The notes under the pieces: generated by a model
The model's database searches: none
Seen by the model: the letters and a program-made list of their open reading frames with translations, nothing else
What the model was told of the DNA's origin: nothing
Shown here: one piece after another, positions 20,445 to 29,940 of the stretch
Layout of the letters: every line of letters begins with the position of its first letter
Numbering within the stretch: the stretch's first letter is position 1
Position numbers and translations under genes: made by a program
Assembly (NCBI RefSeq): GCF_003602095.1
Contig: NZ_RAHH01000015.1
Coordinates: forward strand, 1-64,000
DNA: 64,000 bases
Source: Rahnella woolbedingensis
Lineage (GTDB): Bacteria > Pseudomonadota > Gammaproteobacteria > Enterobacterales > Enterobacteriaceae
Direction of reading: 5' to 3'

Positions 20445-21148
20445 TTATCGATGATGAGCCGCTGGCGCTGGAGAACTTGCGCCTGCTGCTTGAGGACGAA
20501 AGCGATATTGAAATTGTCGGTGAATGTAACAACGCCATTGAAGCTATCGGCATGATCCATAAAATCCGCCCTGACATTGTGTTTCTGGATATTCAGATGC
20601 CGCGTATCAGCGGACTGGAAATGGTCGGTATGCTGGATCAGGAACATCGCCCGCATATCGTTTTTCTCACCGCCTTTGAGGAGTATGCGGTGCAGGCGTT
20701 TGAACAGTGCGCGTTTGATTATCTGCTTAAACCGATCCAGACGGCGCGGCTACAGAAAACCCTGGCGAGACTGCGTCTTGGTTATCAGGAAAAGGATATT
20801 TCCCTGCTGCCGCAATTCCAGCAGCCGCTGAAGTTTATTCCCTGCCTCAGCAGTAACCGTATCTGGTTACTGCAAATGGAAAATGTGGCCTATGTCAGCA
20901 GCCGCATCGGCGGGGTGTACGTGACCGGACAGGATGGCAAAGAGACCTTTACGGAACTGACATTGCGCACGCTTGAAGTCCGCACGCCGTTGTTACGTTG
21001 TCACCGGCAGTATCTGGTGAATATGGATTATCTGAAAGAAATCCGCCTTGAGGATAAAAATCAGGCGGAACTGTTACTGCGCGATGGGCAGATTGTGCCG
21101 GTCAGCCGTCGTTATCTGAAATCATTAAAAGAGACGGTGGGGTTGTAA
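20429..21148 (+). CDS. btsR: LytTR response regulator BtsR
   Basis: A 239-residue response regulator. The receiver domain (residues 1-120) has the phospho-acceptor D54 in IVFLDIQMP and the acidic pocket around D8/D9. The LytTR DNA-binding domain covers about 135-239 ([18 protein letters not shown]). In Escherichia coli BtsR (YehT) activates a single main target, the pyruvate transporter gene btsT, which here lies 3 kb away on the other strand. The start overlaps the btsS 3' end, so the two are translationally coupled. Three candidate BtsR sites are present upstream of btsT. Confidence 0.95.
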   Translation: MLRVLIIDDEPLALENLRLLLEDESDIEIVGECNNAIEAIGMIHKIRPDIVFLDIQMPRISGLEMVGMLDQEHRPHIVFLTAFEEYAVQAFEQCAFDYLLKPIQTARLQKTLARLRLGYQEKDISLLPQFQQPLKFIPCLSSNRIWLLQMENVAYVSSRIGGVYVTGQDGKETFTELTLRTLEVRTPLLRCHRQYLVNMDYLKEIRLEDKNQAELLLRDGQIVPVSRRYLKSLKETVGL

Positions 21149-21161
21149 TCCCCGCCGGTTT

Positions 21162-22136
21162 TTATGAGATAAGGCAGGCCGGTTTCAGCCGGGCAAAGGC
21201 TTCGCGGATCTCTGTCTCGGGCAACTGCATACCGATAAAGACTAACGCGCTGCGCGGTGTTTCGTCCGGTTGCCACGGGCGATCCCAGTCGGCGCTGTAC
21301 AGGCGCTGTACGCCCTGAAACAGCAGGCGGCACGGCTGGTCTTCTATCCACAACATGCCTTTGTAACGCATCAGATTGTCGGCAAAACTGGCCAGCAGTT
21401 CTTCCATCACCTGCGATATCGCCGTCAGCGGCACCGGATAATCCAGTTCCACCACAATTGAGGAAACGGTGTTTTGCTCCGCCGCCACGCGATGAAACAG
21501 CGGTCTGGCGGCGACCACGTTTTCTTCCAGCATAAATCCACGGGTATCAAATAACAGCGCCGGATCGATATCGCCCTGAACCATTTTGTACACCGGCGCG
21601 CGGGCATTAATGCGTTGCAGCCGGTCCGTCAGTGCCGTGCATTCACCGGACACATCCGTTTTGGTCAGCAGGATGCGGTCGGCATAACCAATCTGCGACT
21701 GCGCCAGCGGGAACTGATCCAGCTGCGACATGGCATGAACGGCATCTACCAGCGTGATAACGCCGTCTAAAACATAGCGTTCACAGATAACGTCATGCGC
21801 GAAAAATGCCTGAAGGATCGGGCCGGGATCGGCCATGCCGGTGCATTCAATCATCAGCCGGTCAAACAGCACCTCGCCTTTATCCACGCTGTCGAGCAAA
21901 TCCAGCAGCGCCGCCTCCAGCTCGCCCGAGCGCGTGCAACAGATGCAGCCGTTGGACAAGGTAGTGATACGCGTGGCACGGTCGCCAATCAGCTGGTTAT
22001 CGATAGGCATCTCGCCAAATTCGTTCTCAATGACCGCAATTTTTATCTCTTGCTGCGTATGCAGGATCTGGCGCAAAAGCGTGGTTTTCCCGGCACCCAG
22101 AAAACCGGTTAATACTGTGACTGCAATCGGTGTCAT
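21162..22136 (-). CDS. yjiA: COG0523 GTPase YjiA
   Basis: A 324-residue G3E-family P-loop GTPase of the metallochaperone type. Walker A is GFLGAGKTTLL (residues 11-21); the metal-binding CxCC motif is C64-I-C66-C67. The GTPase specificity motif is LLTKTD. The C-terminal domain (about 220-324) is the usual CobW-C fold. The gene follows yjiX at the end of the btsT-yjiX-yjiA unit, the same order as in Escherichia coli. Its role is unsettled in the literature; related proteins deliver zinc or other metals. A 14-nt gap separates its stop from that of btsR, so the two converge. Confidence 0.93.
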   Translation of the reverse strand: MTPIAVTVLTGFLGAGKTTLLRQILHTQQEIKIAVIENEFGEMPIDNQLIGDRATRITTLSNGCICCTRSGELEAALLDLLDSVDKGEVLFDRLMIECTGMADPGPILQAFFAHDVICERYVLDGVITLVDAVHAMSQLDQFPLAQSQIGYADRILLTKTDVSGECTALTDRLQRINARAPVYKMVQGDIDPALLFDTRGFMLEENVVAARPLFHRVAAEQNTVSSIVVELDYPVPLTAISQVMEELLASFADNLMRYKGMLWIEDQPCRLLFQGVQRLYSADWDRPWQPDETPRSALVFIGMQLPETEIREAFARLKPACLIS

Positions 22137-22165
22137 GGTTCATTCCTCTTCATAGCCGCATCCTC

Positions 22166-22369
22166 TTAGCAACAACGCATTCCGCCTTTACCGTCCCCGC
22201 CGTACCGCGCCTGCTGACGCTCGCGGAAAAACTCCTCGTAGGTCATCGGCGTGGTGTCCGGGTGGTTAGTCTGTATATGCAGAACGTAGGTGTCATAATC
22301 CGGTATGCCCACCAGCATACGTGCGGCCTGGCCGAGGTATTTCTTCGCTGCACCTAAGTTGTCAAACAT
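22166..22369 (-). CDS. yjiX: YbdD/YjiX family small protein (DUF466)
   Basis: A 67-residue protein matching the length of Escherichia coli YjiX. It has the family pattern [21 protein letters not shown] and [12 protein letters not shown], and ends in KGGMRCC. Members always sit beside CstA-type transporters (ybdD beside cstA, yjiX beside btsT) and are reported as needed for pyruvate uptake by them. A strong AAAGGAGG site precedes the ATG, 60 nt after btsT. Confidence 0.93.
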   Translation of the reverse strand: MFDNLGAAKKYLGQAARMLVGIPDYDTYVLHIQTNHPDTTPMTYEEFFRERQQARYGGDGKGGMRCC

Positions 22370-22393
22370 ACATCCTCCTTTGAATCTGTGTGG

Positions 22394-22418
22394 AAAAGCC
22401 CCGCGTGTGCGAGGCTTT
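22394..22418 (-). terminator. Hairpin between btsT and yjiX
   Basis: The arms AAAGCC and GGCTTT, extended through CCGC/GCGA, form a hairpin with TTTT on the minus strand. Being inside the btsT-yjiX gap, it may attenuate rather than end transcription and so lower yjiXA relative to btsT. Confidence 0.6.
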
Positions 22419-22429
22419 CAGGCCAACGG

Positions 22430-24583
22430 TTAGTGACCGGAGACGGTTTTTATTCCTTCTGCCGGAACCGGCACGTAAGGCGTTTCCTTATCGGTGCGTT
22501 TGTCGGTTTTACGCGCCTGAAGGCAGGCGCGGATCCCGTAGTAAATGATGCTGTACACCACAATCAGGAACAAAATACTCAGCCCGGCGTTGGTGTAGTT
22601 GTTGATGACAATATGATGCATATTGCTGATCTGTTCCGGTGTCAGGTCAGCGCCACCTGCGCTGATGCGTGCTTTGTACTGACCGGCCATATAGAAGAAG
22701 CCTTCCATCTGCGCATTGGTGCTGAACAGTTTCAGACCCAGCGCCCAGGTGGTGCAAATCAGCAACCAGATGGCAGGCACCATAGTGACCCAGATGTACT
22801 TCGTGCGTTTCATTTTGACCAGAACTACGGTGGCGAGGATCAGCGCGACGGCAGCCAGCATCTGGTTCGAAATCCCGAACAGCGGCCACAGACTTTTCAC
22901 GCCGCCCAGCGGATCGACCACGCCCTGATACAGCAGATAACCCCACAGCCCGACGCAACCCGCTGTGCCGATGATCCCGGCGACCAGTGAATCGGTTTTT
23001 TTCAGGAACGGTACAAAGTTACCCAGCAGATCCTGCAACATAAAGCGGCCGGAACGTGTACCCGCATCCAGAGCGGTCAGGATAAACAACGCTTCAAACA
23101 GAATACCGAAGTGGTACCAGAAGCCCATATCCGCCAGCGGCATGATCTTGTGGAACACATGCGCAATCCCGACGGCAAGCGTAGGTGCGCCACCTGCGCG
23201 GTTCAGTACCGAAGGTTCGCCGATGTCTTTCGCAGTCTGCATAATCTGCTCTGGCGAAATCACAAATCCCCATGAACTGACGGTTGCCGCGGCGTGCGCC
23301 GTGACGTCTTTCAGCTGCGCCAGGATCATCGGTGCATTTTCGCCACCCAGTTCGTGCAGGTTTGGCATGGTGATACCGAGCCCGGCTGGCGGGGTATTCA
23401 TCGCAAAATACAAACCCGGTTCGATAATCGATGCCGCGACCAGTGCCATGACCGCTACGAAAGATTCCATCAGCATGGCGCCGTAACCGATAAACCGTGC
23501 ATCGGTTTCGCAGGCCAGCAGTTTAGGCGTGGTGCCGGAGGCAATCAGTGCATGGAACCCGGACACCGCGCCGCAGGCAATCGTAATAAACAGGAACGGG
23601 AACAGCGCGCCTTTCCACAACGGCCCTGTACCGTCGATGTACTGCGTCAGCGCAGGCATTTTCAGTTCAGGATTGAGGATGACAATCCCGATCGCCAGCC
23701 CGACGATCACGCCGATTTTCAGGAACGTCGCCAGATAGTCACGCGGTGCCAGAATCAGCCAGACCGGCAACAGGGCAGAGACGAACGCATAACCAATCAG
23801 GGTAAAGGTGATGGTGGTGTCTTTGAACGTCAGCGCCGGACCCCAGTACGGATCGCGGGCGATAACGCCGCCGAAATATATGGCAGCAACCAGCAGGACA
23901 ACGCCAATGACCGAGATTTCACCCACGCGCCCTGGCCGGATAAAGCGCATGTAGATGCCCATAAACAGCGCAATCGGCACCGTAGAACACACGGTAAACA
24001 CGCCCCACGGGCTTTCTGCCAGCGCTTTCACCACGATGAGTGCCAGCACCGCCAGAATAATAATCATGATCAGGAAACAACCGAACAGCGCGATAGTGCC
24101 CGGCACCGGCCCCATTTCTTCTTTGATCATCTCGCCCAGAGATGCGCCGTTACGGCGTGAAGAGATGAACAGCACCATGAAGTCCTGCACCGCACCGGCC
24201 AGAACCACACCCGCCAGCAACCACAGCACGCCCGGCAAATACCCCATCTGCGCGGCAAGTACCGGCCCGACTAACGGACCGGCCCCGGCGATGGCGGCAA
24301 AATGGTGGCCGAACAGTACGTTGCGGTTGGTCGGCACGTAGTTCAGACCGTCATTGTTGATAACCGCTGGCGTCGCGCGCGAAGGGTCAAGTTTCATGAC
24401 CTTCTGCGCGATATACAGGCTGTAATAGCGATAGGCCACCAGATAAACCGAGACAGAGGCCACGACTATCCATAAGGCGCTGATGTTTTCACCCCGCCGC
24501 AAAGCGACGACGCCCAGACAGCATGCACCGAGGAGGGCCACAATCATCCACGGTATATGCCTGAGTAATGTTTTTTTATTCAT
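22430..24583 (-). CDS. btsT: Pyruvate/H+ symporter BtsT (CstA family)
   Basis: A 717-residue inner-membrane transporter, nearly the same length as Escherichia coli BtsT (YjiY). It has about 16-18 hydrophobic segments. The N-terminal CstA domain includes the conserved stretches HHFAAIAGAGPLVGPVLAAQ and FHALIASGTTPKLL. It imports pyruvate when amino-acid-rich medium is exhausted. The gene heads btsT-yjiX-yjiA. Upstream lie three ACCGCT repeats (read on the minus strand) with a 20-bp period and a CRP-like site, so it is likely activated by the adjacent BtsS/BtsR pair together with CRP. Confidence 0.96.
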   Translation of the reverse strand: MNKKTLLRHIPWMIVALLGACCLGVVALRRGENISALWIVVASVSVYLVAYRYYSLYIAQKVMKLDPSRATPAVINNDGLNYVPTNRNVLFGHHFAAIAGAGPLVGPVLAAQMGYLPGVLWLLAGVVLAGAVQDFMVLFISSRRNGASLGEMIKEEMGPVPGTIALFGCFLIMIIILAVLALIVVKALAESPWGVFTVCSTVPIALFMGIYMRFIRPGRVGEISVIGVVLLVAAIYFGGVIARDPYWGPALTFKDTTITFTLIGYAFVSALLPVWLILAPRDYLATFLKIGVIVGLAIGIVILNPELKMPALTQYIDGTGPLWKGALFPFLFITIACGAVSGFHALIASGTTPKLLACETDARFIGYGAMLMESFVAVMALVAASIIEPGLYFAMNTPPAGLGITMPNLHELGGENAPMILAQLKDVTAHAAATVSSWGFVISPEQIMQTAKDIGEPSVLNRAGGAPTLAVGIAHVFHKIMPLADMGFWYHFGILFEALFILTALDAGTRSGRFMLQDLLGNFVPFLKKTDSLVAGIIGTAGCVGLWGYLLYQGVVDPLGGVKSLWPLFGISNQMLAAVALILATVVLVKMKRTKYIWVTMVPAIWLLICTTWALGLKLFSTNAQMEGFFYMAGQYKARISAGGADLTPEQISNMHHIVINNYTNAGLSILFLIVVYSIIYYGIRACLQARKTDKRTDKETPYVPVPAEGIKTVSGH

Positions 24584-24701
24584 AAATAACCCGGTTATTT
24601 TGAAAAAATGACGAAATACCCTTCTCTGTTTCTTTATTAAGGATTGCTGTCAGAGAGCGGGGGATCTGTTGACTTGTGCTGTTTGTCTCGCACGTTTCCT
24701 G

Positions 24702-24707
24702 CTTATA
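24702..24707 (-). promoter_or_regulatory. Candidate btsT -10 element
   Basis: On the minus strand TATAAG, preceded by TG at the extended position, lies about 120 nt before the btsT start codon and 43 nt downstream of the nearest BtsR-like site. There is no good -35 at standard spacing, as expected for an activator-dependent promoter. This is an inference from position. Confidence 0.4.
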
Positions 24708-24749
24708 CAGGGTGTCAAAATCCCAGGGGCAGAGGGCGGAAACTTGGTC

Positions 24750-24795
24750 AGCGGTCACAGAGGGAGATAAGCGGTTATCACACGGGATGAGCGGT
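24750..24795 (-). promoter_or_regulatory. Three BtsR-like binding repeats upstream of btsT
   Basis: AGCGGT occurs at 24750-24755, 24770-24775 and 24790-24795, that is, ACCGCT on the btsT strand. The spacers are 14 nt each, giving an exact 20-bp period. The published BtsR motif is a direct repeat ACC(G/A)CT with 13-16 nt between the halves, so all three words fit. Two copies are the known arrangement; a third in phase is extra. Confidence 0.85.
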
Positions 24796-24822
24796 TCAGA
24801 GGGAAATTAAGGCAGGGAAATC

Positions 24823-24838
24823 TGTGAGTTAGATCACG
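24823..24838. promoter_or_regulatory. CRP-like site between btsT and bglA
   Basis: TGTGAGTTAGATCACG matches the CRP consensus TGTGA-N6-TCACA except for the last base. It sits between the divergent btsT and bglA genes and could serve either; both are the kind of carbon-source gene that CRP controls. Confidence 0.75.
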
Positions 24839-24895
24839 CGCACTCCACGCCAGCCAGCCCGGTCGTTACCGTAACTTTTGTGGCACAGCCATCTT

Positions 24896-26399
<1,504 letters not shown>

Positions 26400-26422
26400 T
26401 ATTCTCCGGTCAGTCTGAAAAC

Positions 26423-26443
26423 AGTCCGGGTGATGCCCGGACT
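26423..26443. repeat. Hairpin AGTCCGGG/CCCGGACT, copy 1
   Basis: An 8-bp inverted repeat with loop TGATG lies between the converging bglA and lysR genes. The right arm and flank read CCCGGACTAGACTTTCGC. A near-identical sequence recurs at 29932-29949. It may serve as a terminator, but the T tract is weak. Confidence 0.6.
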
Positions 26444-26488
26444 AGACTTTCGCCTGCAATGATGGCTTTCTCTGTCCTGAAAACGAAA

Positions 26489-27379
26489 TTAACGCTCAAT
26501 CTTTAACGCATCCATCACCAGTGAAAATGCGGGCGAATGCTGTTTTCTGCTCGGGTAATAGAGGTAATAACCGGGGAAAGGCAGGCAATAAGGTTCCAGA
26601 AACCGAATCAGACGTCCTTGCGCAATATGGGGTTCGAACTCTTCTTCCGGTAAAAACGCGACCCCCAGTCCGGCTAATGCAGCGTCGACCATAGGTGCAG
26701 AAGTATTGAATGTCAGCTGTCCGTTAACACGCACATTGACCGGCCCCTCATCATTATCGAACTCCCAGACATACAGCCCGCCCGACGTCGCCATCCGCAT
26801 ATTCATGCAGTTATGTTGCAGCAACTCCTGCGGCGTCAGGGGGATGGCGTGTGAACGCAAATACTCAGGCGATGCCACCGCGGCCATGCGCAACTGAGGG
26901 GTTATCGGCATGGCAATCATATCTTTATCGATGGTGTCACCGAGTCGCACCCCTGCGTCAAACCGGTCAGCGACAATGTTGCGAAAACCGTGGTTGGCAT
27001 CGAACTCCAGTTTTATCTCGGGATATTCGCGCAGCAGTGCTGATAACTTCGGTAACAGAATGGTTGAAAGAACATGCGGCCCACAGGTGATGCGAACTGT
27101 GCCTGCAGGCTTGTCGCGCATTTCTGTCAGCATATCGAGTTCCGCTTCAATCTCATCGAAACGGGTGCCGATGGCCTGCAATAACCGCTCGCCCGCCACC
27201 GTCGGTGAAACATTACGCGTGGTCCGCGTCAGCAGGCGGATATCCATGCGGTTTTCCAGCGCGGTAATGGTCTGGCTCAGGGCTGGCTGCGTGACACCCA
27301 GCTGCGCTGCCGCGCGGGTGAAACTGCCTTCGCGGGCAACGGTTACAAACGCTATAAGGTCATTGAGATTACGTTTCAT
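26489..27379 (-). CDS. LysR-type transcriptional regulator
   Basis: A 296-residue regulator of the CrgA/DsdC-like branch. Its N-terminal HTH is MKRNLNDLIAFVTVAREGSFTRAAAQLGVTQPALSQTITALENRM, and the effector domain covers about 90-296. The ATG follows AAGG at about 5 nt. It is divergent from the MFS efflux gene across a 235-bp spacer, so it likely controls that gene and the hydrolase that follows. The second LysR gene in this window (51860-52753) is a close relative, sharing [11 protein letters not shown] near the C-terminus. Confidence 0.9.
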   Translation of the reverse strand: MKRNLNDLIAFVTVAREGSFTRAAAQLGVTQPALSQTITALENRMDIRLLTRTTRNVSPTVAGERLLQAIGTRFDEIEAELDMLTEMRDKPAGTVRITCGPHVLSTILLPKLSALLREYPEIKLEFDANHGFRNIVADRFDAGVRLGDTIDKDMIAMPITPQLRMAAVASPEYLRSHAIPLTPQELLQHNCMNMRMATSGGLYVWEFDNDEGPVNVRVNGQLTFNTSAPMVDAALAGLGVAFLPEEEFEPHIAQGRLIRFLEPYCLPFPGYYLYYPSRKQHSPAFSLVMDALKIER

Positions 27380-27614
27380 CGCACCTTCTTCAATTCGATT
27401 AATAAGCTGAGCTTATAGACCCATTAAGTATTCATAACCTAGTAGGAATATACCCGTCGTGTAGAATTTTTAGCAAGCCAGAATACGAAAGAACCGGAAT
27501 AATTCCTCCGTTTTATGACGTCAACTTTATGATCTTTATCTTTTATTCTCATTAGTGAGAAGCGACGTCGGCTTGCCAAAAATTCATCCTGCGAACGATA
27601 AAAAGGAACCGCGA

Positions 27615-28808
27615 GTGACGACAGCAGCCCAGAGAAGTGTAGTAAACACCCAAACCTCCGCGCACTGGAACGGGGTATGGGCGATAACGATGTGCGTATT
27701 TGCGCTGGTGGCCTCGGAATTTATGCCAGTGAGTTTGCTGTCGCCGGTAGCCCGCGATCTGGGTGTCAGCGAAGGGCTCGCCGGGCAGGGGATCGCCATT
27801 TCAGGCGGCTTTGCGGTAATAACCAGCCTGTCGATTTCCCGGCTGGCGGGTAACGTCAACCGCAAGGCGCTGCTTTTAGGGCTGACGCTACTGATGGCTT
27901 TTTCCGGCGGGCTGATTGCTTTAGCGCCCGGCTATATGACGTACATGACCGGACGCGCCCTGATCGGCGTGGCCGTTGGCGGATTCTGGTCAATGTCAGC
28001 CGCTGTCGCTATGCGGCTGGTTCCGCAGGATCAGGTCTCCCGCGCACTGGCGATTTTTAACGGCGGCAATGCACTGGCTACTGTGATCGCCGCACCGCTG
28101 GGCAGTTATCTGGGGGGCGTCATCGGCTGGCGAGGAGCCTTTTTGTGTCTCGTCCCCGTCGCGCTGATTGCCTTTATCTGGCAGTGGATCAGTCTGCCTT
28201 CAATGGCGCCGGAAAGCGGTAAACGCCCGACGGGAAATGTGCTGCGTCTGTTCAACAATCCGCTGATTGCGGCGGGTATGGCTGCGTGCGGGATTTTCTT
28301 TATGGGACAGTTTTCACTGTTTACGTTCGTGCGTCCGTTTCTGGAAACCATCACACGGGTCAGCGACGACAGGCTGTCGCTCATTTTGCTGACGATTGGC
28401 GTCGCGGGTTTCGCCGGAACACTGCTTATCGGCGCGTTTCTGGAAAAGCGTTTTTATCTCACGCTCATCGTTATTCCGCTGCTAATGGCCGGGGTCGCCG
28501 TCATGCTGATGGTGCTGGGGCATTCTTTCTGGTTCGTCATCATTCTGCTGGCTTTGTGGGGTTTGGTTGCAACCGCGGCACCTGTTGGCTGGTGGTCCTG
28601 GGTGGCGAGAACCTTCCCTGACAACGCCGAAGCGGGTGGCGGACTGATGGTCGCGGTAGTGCAACTTTCGATAGCGCTGGGGGCAACGGCAGGGGGATTT
28701 GCTTTTGATCACACCGGCTGGCGGAGCACGTTCATCGTCAGCGCTGTGTTGCTGCTCGTGGCCTCCGGACTGACCTATCTCACTTCCCGTAATGAACAAC
28801 GTGCATAA
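27615..28808 (+). CDS. MFS efflux transporter, DHA1 family, NepI-like
   Basis: A 397-residue transporter with about 12 transmembrane segments. Motifs ALVASEFMPVSLLSPVARDLG, VGGFWSMSAAVAMRLVP and WGLVATAAPVGWWSWVAR match Escherichia coli NepI (a purine ribonucleoside exporter) as I recall it, and the YdhP/AraJ-like group. The GTG at 27615 is chosen because AAAAAGGAA lies 7-8 nt upstream; the GTG frame start at 27555 has no ribosome binding site. It is probably co-transcribed with the secreted hydrolase 64 nt downstream and controlled by the divergent LysR gene. The substrate is not known. Confidence 0.87.
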   Translation: MTTAAQRSVVNTQTSAHWNGVWAITMCVFALVASEFMPVSLLSPVARDLGVSEGLAGQGIAISGGFAVITSLSISRLAGNVNRKALLLGLTLLMAFSGGLIALAPGYMTYMTGRALIGVAVGGFWSMSAAVAMRLVPQDQVSRALAIFNGGNALATVIAAPLGSYLGGVIGWRGAFLCLVPVALIAFIWQWISLPSMAPESGKRPTGNVLRLFNNPLIAAGMAACGIFFMGQFSLFTFVRPFLETITRVSDDRLSLILLTIGVAGFAGTLLIGAFLEKRFYLTLIVIPLLMAGVAVMLMVLGHSFWFVIILLALWGLVATAAPVGWWSWVARTFPDNAEAGGGLMVAVVQLSIALGATAGGFAFDHTGWRSTFIVSAVLLLVASGLTYLTSRNEQRA

Positions 28809-28871
28809 CTGCAATTATTCACCGGACGAACTGATGTCCATTCACCGCAATGCCTGATTAAGGATAATTCC

Positions 28872-29900
28872 ATGAAAGTGTTTACGATGTTGTTAGGGCT
28901 GCTGGTCAGCTCGTTCGCTGCCACGGCTGCCGATATGTCTGAAGGTGCAGATAACTTTTATAAAAGCGATAAAGTGACTTTGCAAAAAGTGACGTTTAAA
29001 AACCAGTATCAGATGAATGTGACCGGGAGTCTTTTTATCCCGAAAGGCATGAATGAAAGCGCGAAAAACCCGGCCATTATCGTCGGGCATCCGATGGGAG
29101 CGGTGAAAGAACAAAGCTCCAGTTTGTATGCGCAAAAGTTAGCTGAGCAGGGGTTTGTGACGCTGGCGATAGACATTTCTTTCTGGGGCGAAAGCGAGGG
29201 TAAACCGCGTAATGCAGTCTCGCCGGATATCTATGCCGAGGATTTCAGCGCGGCCGTGGATTATCTCGGTACACGCCCGTATATCGACAAAAATCGTATC
29301 GGGGTACTGGGGATTTGTGGCAGCGGCAGTTTCGTTATCAGTGCGGCGAAAATTGATCCGCGCATGAGAGCGATTGCGACGGTCAGCATGTATGACATGG
29401 GGGCAGCGAATCGTCACGCGCTCAATAACTCGTTAACCCTTGCGCAGCGTAAACAAGTCATTGCTGAGGCTGCGGAGCAACGCTATACCGAATTCACGGG
29501 CGGCGAAACGAAGTATACCAGCGGGACGCCGCACAAAATTGATGAAAATTCTCCGCCGGTGGCCAAAGAGTTTTATGATTTCTATCGCACGCCGCGCGGC
29601 GAGTTTACGCCAGCAGGATCATCTTCCGCGCTGACGACGCACCCGACGCTGACCAGCAACGTAAAATTCATGAACTTCTATCCGTTCAACGATATTGAGA
29701 CTATTTCGCCGCGTCCGATGCTCTTTATCACCGGTGATCAGGCTCATTCAAAAGAATTCAGTGAGGATGCCTATAAACGTGCGGGCCAGCCGAAAGAGTT
29801 ATACATCGTACCGGGTGCCGGTCATGTCGACCTTTACGACCGGACCGATCTGATCCCCTTTGCGAAACTGACCGCGTTCTTTAACGAAAACCTGAAATAA
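28872..29900 (+). CDS. Exported alpha/beta hydrolase (YcjY/xylan-esterase-like)
   Basis: A 342-residue protein with a Sec signal peptide (MKVFTMLLGLLVSSFAATA-A). The hydrolase core shows VGHPMGAVKEQSS (oxyanion region), the nucleophile-elbow region LGICGSGSF, and the late segment ITGDQAHSKEFSE. The acid-base end reads VPGAGHVDLYDR, which supplies the histidine. It resembles dienelactone-hydrolase/YcjY family proteins, where the elbow is GICASGG; the reading C-G-S-G-S leaves the nucleophile ambiguous between Cys and Ser. AAGGATAATTCC precedes the ATG. It lies behind an MFS exporter and probably shares its transcript. Confidence 0.85.
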   Translation: MKVFTMLLGLLVSSFAATAADMSEGADNFYKSDKVTLQKVTFKNQYQMNVTGSLFIPKGMNESAKNPAIIVGHPMGAVKEQSSSLYAQKLAEQGFVTLAIDISFWGESEGKPRNAVSPDIYAEDFSAAVDYLGTRPYIDKNRIGVLGICGSGSFVISAAKIDPRMRAIATVSMYDMGAANRHALNNSLTLAQRKQVIAEAAEQRYTEFTGGETKYTSGTPHKIDENSPPVAKEFYDFYRTPRGEFTPAGSSSALTTHPTLTSNVKFMNFYPFNDIETISPRPMLFITGDQAHSKEFSEDAYKRAGQPKELYIVPGAGHVDLYDRTDLIPFAKLTAFFNENLK

Positions 29901-29918
29901 CCCAAGCCGGTTATCCAC

Positions 29919-29940
29919 AGTCCGGGCCTTTGCCCGGACT
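29919..29940. repeat. Hairpin AGTCCGGGC/GCCCGGACT, copy 2
   Basis: A 9-bp inverted repeat with a 4-nt loop overlaps the umuC stop codon and lies 19 nt after the hydrolase gene. The right side CCCGGACTACACTTTCGC differs by one base from the copy at 26436-26453. It may terminate both converging genes. Confidence 0.6.
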
